From Naematelia aurantialba (lineage: Eukaryota; Basidiomycota; Tremellomycetes; Tremellales; Naemateliaceae), in NCBI GenBank assembly GCA_021527695.1, contig JAKFAO010000007.1:434001-498000 (forward strand): 64,000 nucleotides of DNA. Direction: 5' to 3'. Below the pieces are notes generated by a model. That model did not search any database and was not told where the DNA came from. It saw nothing but the letters and a program-made list of their open reading frames with translations. The translations under genes and the position numbers were made by a program. Positions 55,925-64,000 of this stretch are shown in pieces; position 1 is the first letter of the stretch; each line of letters begins with the position of its first letter.

Positions 55925-58707
55925 CTAATGCGCCGTCCCAGTCACCTGCGACAACGGGCTCGCTTCCACCTTCTTGCCCCGCCGACCGAGTAGAGTCGCG
56001 TTGTTTAGATCCAAGTCAAACCCAGCCGTTTTCTGACCTCCGCGACCTCGATCCCGTTGACCCGCTCGCCCTTCATACAATACTGCCTCCGCTTCGCGTC
56101 GATTGGCGCCACCTCGGCCCACATAATGCTGCACTGGTTGCTCCTTGACTCCCGCAGCGGCATTTGCAGCCGCCCGTCCGCGGTGTTCCTGTATTTGCCG
56201 AGCAACAGCCTCACCATGCTTCCGCCGTGCTTCCTCGAGCTGCGACGCTTCGTCGTCGTCCTCATCCTCCTCGTTGAGCCCATGCAAGAATCCCCGCGTA
56301 CCCGCACCCCCGGGACCATTGTACGCCCGTCGTCGTGCACCCTCCTCTTCCATCCGGTGAACAGCATACGTGACGTCGAACGCCTCCTTGAGCGCCCCAA
56401 TGCCCGGTGACCGACCTTCGCGATTGCCAGCGCGCATTGATGCAAGCAAAGGCGAGTCCAAGGGAGCTCCAGGGGCCAGAGATTGACTGCGGACGGCTGC
56501 TGGAGGTACAGCTGGAGCTTCCCTGATCCATGGATGTGCGAGGAACTCGTCGATGGTATACCGCTGGGCAGGATCAACACAAAGTAGATGTGTGATGAGA
56601 TCTTTGGCCGAATGGGAAATGTCGTCCCACCATGGGCTCAAGAAAGTGTAGTATCCCCGAGCCACCTTTTCGGTAAGTACGTTGATCGACTCGTCGTAGA
56701 AAGCTGGTCTGGTCAGCAATGTTAAGAGACTTGCCAGAACGACTCACGAGGAAAGCCACAAAGAAGGGTGTACAGCACACAGCCCAGAGCCCACATATCA
56801 ACCGACTTGCTATACCGCTCGTCTTTGACAATTTCGGGAGCCGTGTACCCTACAGTTCCACATGGTGTCATGGTCTGCTCATCCCACACGATCTTTGACA
56901 GCCCAAAGTCGGCGATCTTTACTTGGCCAATACCTCCGCCTCCTACTCCAGGCCGGAACTCGCCTTCGTCCTCCTTCTCCTCGTCGTACGGTCGGTGCTG
57001 TGCGTTTTTCGAAGGGATAATAGGGATTCGGTCAAACAGGAGATTCTCGGGTTTGATATCGCGATGAACGACACCTCGTTCCTCGTGGAGATAGCGGATG
57101 CCCTCGGCGACTTGGACAATAACATGGCGTGACAATGCTTCGGAAAAGTAGGTGAGTTTAACAATCTGGTGGAATAATTCGCCGCCCTCCATTACTACAA
57201 CCGCTTAGCTTGATCGTGTCAACCCCTCGACGTGGACTCACATTCGAGAACCAGGAAATAGAACTCGTCACTTTCAAAAAAGCTAAGGAGCTTTACGATG
57301 CCGGGATGGTCGATGCCGCGCATGATCTGAACTTCTTTGAGAATGTTTGCTCGCTGCGATGATCAGCCGTGCCTCCACATGAGACGTATCACACGGTTGG
57401 GCACAGCGGAGCGTCCCAGCGGCCATTAGAACAGTTCCGCCGTGAGACGCAACTGCCCTGACGACCGCTGACTAGAGAGAGAAGAGAACAACTCCCGACG
57501 CTCGAGGGCCAGCGACCGTTAGTTACGAAAGAAAACGAGTGAAAACAACTCGGTAGGACAAATAGAACAGACTCTATCGAGAAAAGTCGTGGAAAACCAA
57601 CCTCTGTGACTCTTGGACGTTTCTTGAAATTTGCGTTGAGATGCTTGTGACCGTTCTATAAGAACGTGCCGCTAGTCAGTATGTGATAGACAATGCTACA
57701 ACAGGAGAAAACGTGAACAGAAAGTATAAAACTGTACCCCGGCGACCGGATCCCGAGTGTGGCCAGCACCCGGGGACCGACGAGGTACAACTACAAAGCA
57801 GAAAACGAACGGAGCGGGACGTCATCCGCTCCGTGAAATGCAGCAGTAATGTGAAAGCAACCTCACCTGTGACGAATTCAACTCGTATTTGCGGACAACC
57901 TTGACTGCGACTTTGCGACCAGTCGTCCGTTCGATCGCCTTGTAGACGTTTGAGAATGCACCATCCCCCATCTTTTCTACCAGGCGGTACTCTTCCAATC
58001 CCTGAATTGTTGTCAATAGTGCCTCATGGCATGAGTGCGGATACTTCACCTCGTACACAGGCATCTTCTCGCTTTGCGCCCTCTCATCGGCCACAATTCT
58101 CTCCGCTTCTTCGCGGTAGTTGGGTGATGGGATTGGAGCTGCTTTTCCACCTTGAGAAGTACCTTGCACAAACCCGGCTGCTGCACAGTGTCATTCAAGT
58201 CGGCAATCGGTGAAGTGAGAACTGACCGTTACCGCTCAATAAACCCTGACCATGCATCTCGGTCTGATAGTCGGCCTGAGCCTGAGATTGAGTCTGCTGC
58301 TGTACGGAAGCCGCTTTGGCAGTCCGTTGGCCAGTCGGTTGTTGTGTTTGGTTCTGTTGGCCGGAGGCGTTGGCGTGCTTGCCGTGTCGTAGGATCTCTG
58401 CAGAGTCGCGATGCCGGATGTGACCGAACGGATTACCAATGGAGGACAGCGCGATGTGTGATGACGACGGACGACGTACGCGACGGATAGGTGGAATGGG
58501 CAACGGTTTGGGGATGGGCGGTGAGAGAACAGGCAACGACGACGAAGGAGTTGTCAGCTCTTGCTTACTACAGAAGGCTGGAGACGAAGGAGTATCGACG
58601 GGTAACATGGTGACGTTGGGGGTTTGGAGAAAGGACGTTGAGGATGACGAGTACGAGTCAGGGCCCGGGGAGTGTAGAACATGATGGGCCGTTTGAGACC
58701 CATGCAT
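55925..58707 (-). CDS. RCK2: Rck2/Srk1-type MAPK-activated protein kinase (CaMK group)
   Basis: Serine/threonine kinase acting downstream of the Hog1/Sty1 stress MAPK. The N-terminal exon from ATG 58707 is Ser/Pro/Gln-rich. The catalytic domain includes YRLVEKMGDGAFSNVYKAIE (G-loop), VAVKVVRKYEL (ATP Lys), ILKEVQIMRGIDHPGIVKLL, GVVHRDIKPENLLFDR (catalytic loop), a family-specific insert DEGEFRPGVGGGGIGQVK, IADFGLSKIVWDEQTMTPCG (DFG, activation loop), TVGYTAPEIVKDERYSKSVD, and PAFYDESINVLTEKVARGYY with LSPWWDDISHSAKDLITHLL. These are nearly identical to fungal Rck2/Srk1. The tail ends KKVEASPLSQVTGTAH. An in-frame TAA just upstream of the ATG fixes the start. The long upstream region probably contains a spliced leader. 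Confidence 0.95.
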
Positions 58708-60507
58708 GAGAGACGGTTATGCTTGGATGAGAGAGAGATGAAAGAAAGCTGAAAAGGGATTTTTGATGAGGGAAAGAATAATCGGGAGCCTGTTAGAACA
58801 GGCACAAGGGGAAAAGGGTCTTGGTAATCCTTTTAGGCAAAAGTTGACGTCACCGCTTCCAAGTCCATCCAAAAGCTGCGAAGGAGCACAGGCATGGCGA
58901 TGAGTGTCGAGGACGATGGGGATGAGATCAACGAGCCGATGGAGATGTGATGAACGAGCACGAGAGCAGAACGATAGCGGAACGACAGTAGGAAGGTTGT
59001 AGTATAGCAGGCGAAGATGCCCGCGAAATGAAGATGAAAATGGCGCGCCGATAATCTGCCCCCGTGTTCTTTGGGCACCAGTCTCCACGGTGATGAAATC
59101 ACATCCTCCAGCAAGTGTTTGCAGATGGAGATACACGGTCGCGGTACGGCCAGGAAGAAACTGGACTCACGTTTGAAACTCGACAGCATCTGGTCTTCTA
59201 TCCCAGCCTCTTCGAGTTTGTTAAGAACGGAAGCGTAGTCGCTCTTGTTGATGTAATGGCTATCCTCGGTGTATCTGTCGGAGAGGGGTACGAGCTGGGA
59301 GGGTGATCGAAGTGAAAGGGCGGGTGTGGACCCGTCGGACGGCGAGGTCAGGCTGTATGCTCCTCCTGGGCTCACAGGCGGTGAGGATGGGGACAACGTG
59401 ACTGATAAGGTGTGGGATGAGCTGTGGGGAGTGTCAACGCATTTCCGGTGGTCGGTCAAACGATGCAATGGAGTTTGACAGATCGGCGTGACAGTCCATC
59501 AAGAGATGAAGAGGGCGACAGAGAAGGACGATATTGGTCAGCAGAGTTGTGGATCCAAAGGGGGGGAGATGGAGTGGGTTATTCACCAGGTATGACGCTC
59601 AATTTACACACGATCCCGAAGCTGTGTCCGGGACTGGGCGGCTGGTGCGATTGTCGCGGTATGGCACGAGTGGTCGTCGCCGTCGTGCTGGTCGCCGCTT
59701 GGCAATGCAGGTGCAATGCAGATCTGGGGTCTATGCAAAAAGTGGTTTGTCACTTTACTCGAGGTGTGCTGTACTGGATTTGGAGCGAGAGGGGAGAGAG
59801 AGGAAATAATGCACCGGTTGTTTTGTGTTTCTGACGCGGACCGATGACGACAGAGGCGACGAGATTCTGGCGGTGACGACGAGCAAAGGTTGCCTGAAAG
59901 GGAGGGGGGGAAGGGGGGTGGGTGTGTGTATAATATGATAATGAAGAAGTATCGGGGGGCAAGGGGACACACTCCACCGTCACACAAGGGAATGGCGGGC
60001 CTAGGAGGATTAAACTGTCGGTGGTGCAGGCAAGGACTACGGGACAGCACCCCAACCCCCGAGTGACTACTACCACCCAGACAAAATAATGCAGCAGGGG
60101 CGAAGCGAGAGAGAGTGAGACAAAGATCGAGGCCCAGTAGGTTTGTGAACAGACGGCGGCAAAAAAGCTCCGCAACCCGACTACGCGCCCCCCGCAAATG
60201 ACGCTTCACTGGCTTCAACTGACGTCACTGGCATCCCTAATACCGCCTGCGAGTTGAATGTGGCGCCCATCCTTTTGATGATAGACTGTCGCAGCCATCG
60301 TTTCCTCTCTCGGGTTTTACTCAAACAGACCAACGCCCAAACACAGCTGCTGCCGGCATGTATTGCGCTTTGTAACCTGTGACATGGGTCTATATTGCAC
60401 AGGGCAGGTACCGAAAAAATGCTCGGAATGTACAAGAGTATATATACAACATTTCGACGCAAGCATGCAGTATGCAGCAAAGCGCGTCTCATCAAGTCCA
60501 AAGAACT
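58708..60507. promoter_or_regulatory. 1.8-kb upstream region of the RCK2 kinase gene, with a uORF
   Basis: Holds the kinase promoter and leader, and, at its right end, the 3' UTR of the UPF0643-like gene. On the - strand an ATG at 59499 opens a 21-codon upstream frame ending at 59434 (MDCHADLSNS...PPEMR). A longer coding-like, ATG-less frame ends at a clean donor at 59170, and TTTTCAG near 58760 could be its acceptor. So a spliced 5' leader is likely. Confidence 0.5.
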
Positions 60508-61501
60508 CTACCATCCGACCTCACCACCCGCCCAGCGGGAGAGAGAAACACCAGTCTGACCCCGCTCTTTGTGCAACACCCATCTCTCTAGATCGTATCT
60601 CTCGTACGCGTCTTTCGCCTGCTTCATCGCCAAGACGTGCTTTGGTCCCATGATGGCATTGACAGCATGCCGGCGACTGATCGCTCATCAGCACTACGCA
60701 TCACGCAGAAATCCTTGCGCACTGGCCAAAACACCGCCTATCACCACGGCATGGGAGGGGGAAACGGTAATCATGTAGGCGCTGGCTTACCTTTGCCAGA
60801 TGCAAGTCGCCAGATTGAGGCCCGTGTCGTCCGGCACACCATACCAATACATGACGAGGCCGCCGTTCTTGACTGCCTCTTCGTGCGCCTCGCGGTCCGC
60901 CTTGTAGAGGGACAGTGATGAGGATTCTGGGTTACGCCGGGAGCGAAAGACGACACAGTACCATTCTCGGGCGATATCCTTCGAAAGGCTCTGGGGTCTT
61001 GATCAGTACACAGATGCAAGGACAGAGTTAACGCATGCAAGAGGCACGCACCAGTTCGTCCCAATTGAATGCCCGGTCATAGTCTTCTGCTGCGTAGCCA
61101 GCGTGCAATGGGCGGAAGTGATGCAGAGCTTGATGGAGCGCCAAGCTGGCTGGATCAATGTCCGGCAAGCGAGTCTCAAACGTCGCGAGCTCCCTGTCGC
61201 TAGGTTGATGAGGCGTATGCGGAGCGGAAGGAGGAAGTGGAGAAAGCAGTGGAGGGAGGTACAGGATCGGGTCGGACGGGATGGCATCGCCGGGGGATGG
61301 GAGGTGGTGGTGGGCGTGGAACGAGGTCGACTGCGCCGACCGGGCGTTGATCTCTGTCGGTGTGGCGCCATCATTCGACAGAGAAGTGCGCTTGGTGAAT
61401 GTAGGCCGCCCTCGCAACTCGTCCTCGCCAGCTGAGTCTGTGTCGTCTGGCGAGGTAGGCGAGGTGAGCGCAAGCACGTCCGGTGATAATGGCCACCTCA
61501 T
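60508..61501 (-). CDS. Conserved fungal protein, UPF0643-like
   Basis: Function unknown. Three exons (61052-61501, 60791-60990, 60508-60676) sum to 819 nt, 272 aa. The N-terminal 110 residues are Pro/Ser-rich. The conserved part starts with LALHQALHHFRPLHAGYAAE and continues, across introns, as DIAREWYCVVFRSRRNPESS, LYKADREAHEEAVKNGGLVM, YWYGVPDDTGLNLATCIWQS and RRHAVNAIMGPKHVLAMKQA, then YERYDLERWVL. I recognise the WYCVVFRS / YWYG / NLATCIWQSR-HA / YELERY order from a widespread fungal family (UPF0643 in fission yeast) with no known activity. All junctions are GT-AG and in frame. Called a gene with high confidence, a family member with less. Confidence 0.8.
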
Positions 61502-63341
61502 CCTGATCCCACTCTGTCTCGCGCTTGTCGGACGTCCTCGTATTGTCTATTTTATCTATCTGGAATTGGAATGATGGATTAACGTGGGCTGTATCAGCAA
61601 CCAACGAGAGCAAGCAGAGTGGTCACGAGCTATTCGAGATACTGGATCAACATTGTTTATGGGATGAGTGGGTTATATATCAGCCTAGAACCCGAGAAGG
61701 ACCAATGGCGTAAGCACTCGTGCATTCTGGGGCGAGATGGTGATAAACCGAGCACGCGATATGGGTCTGTGCAGAGGTCCACGCTGCGAAAGACACATTC
61801 TGCGTTGTTTGGGTGTGTTTCAAGGAGGACAGCTTGGTTCGTGAATGAGGAGACATGGCGTGCTGGGGAAAAAAAAAAGTCGGGTGGCAACAGCGTCAGC
61901 CTAGGCACGTTAGCAGTTAGCGGGCCTATCTGATCGACAAGGCGCGTGAGTCCACGTGACTAGGTGGTTGGGTCAATGTTTGAGTTCTTCCCGCTCGTTG
62001 CGGGCAACGATGCACAGACCGCCTTCATCAGGCATCCATCAGCCTTCCTGCCCCTTCGGCTCGTTTGGTACAGTCCTCAGTGGCCAACTGAACTCTTGCA
62101 AATTCACTGACTCTGCTCGCAACGAAAGGACCAAACAAACCGCAGCAGTGTTACTCATCCCGCTGCTACTCACGTTACCTATCAACGCCTCTTCAGACCC
62201 ATCAAGGCAGCCCTAGACTGCAGCCAAAGTCTCCCCAGACTGCGAGACGCTCCTTCCAATTCGTCATACGCACGCTCATTCCGCCCACCTGCCCTGCGGA
62301 AGCAGGAACGGATCGAACGGCATCAATCAAGCAGCCCGAGGGCCAAGGATCCGTCTTTCGCTTTCCGGCCGACCGGACGGGTAGACCCAGTGGCTTGGTA
62401 TCTGAGCTTACTCGCCATCAACGCGTACTTACCATCAACGCTTCCTCCCAATCAAATGCTTACCTGGATGGCGTTCCGTTGACCATCACCAACTTTCCTT
62501 TGTTCCGGTGAGTCGCGTCGTGCTACTGTCCGTTGTTACCTGATGGATGGGAGCCGCGTCGATTGACCTGACCAACGCGCGGGGGTCGCCGCGGGACGTG
62601 ACCATGAGCGTGACCGTGAGATCGGGAAGCATGCTTCCCAGATTCAGAATCGCATTCCTTTGTCCTCGGAGGATCGGTACGTCGGTAGGTCGGTGGCTCG
62701 GAGCGTCGGTGTCGGCAATTGAAACCCACGGCATATGCTACTAACGATATATAAATAAGTTTGACCGCCTTTCCTGTGCCGGGCTTTGCGATACTGACTT
62801 TGCCTGCGCTTGGGCTCTACAATCAACCACGAGGTCAGGTCATTAGTCCGGTATCCCATGGATCCTTCAAGTCACCCTTACATGGCCCTTTCCCGCCAAA
62901 CACATGCGGCCGCTCCGGAATAGCCGGGGCAGTCGGGCAATCGTTCGGTGGCACAGTCCTTCCATCACCCTTCTCCTTCAACACGCCATGCCGAAGCCGT
63001 GCCGTAGCATTCCTTTCTCTGGCTGCTGCGCGTGAAGAAGCAGCACGGCGGCCGTGTTCGCAGCCATCGATGCCGCCATGAATTCAATCAGAAGCAAGCT
63101 TATCAACGCCACTCAATCTCCTCCAAGGAAGGAGCCTTTCGGGGTCAAAGCGCCTCTCAACTTTTTCTGGGCATCAATACACCGTGTGTTGACTAGTCGG
63201 GTCTTCGCCATGGCTATATGAACCACGCTGCTCTCGACCCAGGATGCCCAATCCACTCGTTCTAATCGTATCTTCGCTTCTCCCCTTCCAACGCTCTGTA
63301 TCATCCTGTTCGTCATTGTGCATCTCTCCTTCCTCACCGCC
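61502..63341. other. 1.84-kb divergent intergenic region
   Basis: Lies between the starts of the UPF0643-like gene and the secreted-protein gene. A possible TATA box (TATATAAATA) is at about 62747-62757 on the + strand, about 590 bp ahead of the rightward ATG. A poly-A run lies near 61868-61877. No supported gene. Confidence 0.4.
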
Positions 63342-64000
63342 ATGTCCAGATTATTCGTAATCTCACTCGCCCTCACTTTGCCTATGGGGTTCGCTGTAGC
63401 GGCACCGGCCAGCCGGCCTACCGCTACTTCCACTGCGCACGCCGTCTGCCAAACCTTTTACACCAGCGTCTACGCAGAGGCTACCAATCTTGACCTCGCC
63501 TCGTGCTTTGGTGGACACCCGTGAGTTCTTTCCCCTCTCGCTCGCCTCTCCTTCTCCCATCTAGCTTGCCCTTCTCCCGTGACGCGCCTCCCTCATGAGT
63601 TGTGCCTTCTGTCTCCTGCTCTCGTCTTCAATGCACCTACGATCAACTCACCTCATTCTGACGCCTTGTGCTTATGTCCAGACCCGCAAACTCGCAAGTA
63701 TGGATCCAATCGCAGATCGACCAGATGCGCTCTGGCTCGACCTGGGGCACAGAATTTTCCTCGCTCGCTTCCCTCGACGTCAAAGGCTCGTACAAGATGT
63801 ACTTTGAGTACTGCGCGCCGTCACAAGGCACACCCAAGGCCGTGTTCCAAGGTATCCCCGGCCTCATGTGCGGGTCAGAGTACTGGAATCTTGACGTCAA
63901 TGGGAACACCAAGTATTCATTCGCTCAAAGTGCCGCCGCTGCGGGGTACGGTGAGTTGGCGCATCCTTTCCGCCGGTATGAAACCCACCTTCCCCATCCC
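63342..64000 (+). CDS. Secreted protein, possibly an alpha/beta hydrolase, N-terminal part (runs off the window)
   Basis: ATG 63342 opens a signal peptide, MSRLFVISLALTLPMGFAVA with a likely cut after AAPA. Exon 1 ends near 63522; exon 2 begins at 63682 (PPANSQVWIQSQIDQMRSGS) and ends with a donor after AAAAGYG near 63950. Visible blocks are YKMYFEYCAPSQGTPKAVFQ, GIPGLMCGSEYWNLDVNGNT and KYSFAQSAAAAGYG. The order 'G-I-x-G...YWN...YSFA..AAAAGYG' resembles the start of fungal secreted alpha/beta hydrolases (strand, oxyanion region, helix, then YDRLG-type segment), but the catalytic serine lies beyond base 64000, so this is inference. Confidence 0.7.

Noticed and set aside
59171..59466. Treating the Ser-rich upstream frame as exon 1 of the kinase
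   Set aside because: A TAA lies in frame four codons before the kinase ATG with no acceptor between them, so the frame cannot be joined to the kinase.

Overview
The window is nuclear DNA of a fungus, most probably a basidiomycete yeast or yeast-like fungus (Tremellomycetes-like). Almost every gene is split by short GT-AG introns of about 35-120 nt, genes sit head-to-head and tail-to-tail with little space, the coding DNA is GC-rich, and the protein set is fungal: an AreA-type GATA factor, a Zn2Cys6 factor, an Rck2/Srk1-type kinase, and a Cys-rich metallothionein of the kind known from Cryptococcus. I see no operon, phage, CRISPR or clear transposon. All coordinates below were assembled by hand from reading frames and splice consensus; where I could sum the exons, the totals are divisible by three.

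Left part (1-20 kb): the 5' end of PRP8 (-), a SurE-type phosphatase (+), a cystinosin (-), ESF1 (+), dynactin ARP1/centractin (-), a NUDCD1-like CS-domain protein (-), an orphan AT-hook protein (+), an orphan low-complexity protein (-), a lipid-droplet hydrolase LDAH (+) and PAM18/TIM14 (-). Middle (20-36 kb): ribosomal protein eL30 (+), an EFM3/FAM86-type eEF2 lysine methyltransferase (-), a LIM-domain protein (+), a two-module metallothionein (+), TOM7 (-), a low-complexity protein weakly reminiscent of Tco89 (-), and a bifunctional lysine-ketoglutarate reductase/saccharopine dehydrogenase (+). Right part (36-64 kb): an AreA/Gat1-type nitrogen regulator (+), a large Zn2Cys6 factor (-), an EI24 homologue (-), an Rck2-type kinase (-), a UPF0643-like conserved fungal protein (-) and the start of a secreted protein, possibly an alpha/beta hydrolase (+). 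Gene-poor stretches lie at 16.2-17.9, 36.3-39.5, 43.9-45.3, 49.8-52.9, 58.7-60.5 and 61.5-63.3 kb.

The genes are mostly unrelated housekeeping functions: splicing, rRNA processing, mitochondrial import (PAM18, TOM7), translation (eL30, EFM3) and trafficking (ARP1, cystinosin). The most distinctive items are the metallothionein, whose exons coincide with repeated Cys modules; the animal/plant-style fused lysine-degradation enzyme with a mitochondrial presequence; a zinc cluster with an unusually long inter-finger loop; a 10-nt exon in TOM7; and three GC-AG introns. I did not find evidence of a wholly new multi-gene system.
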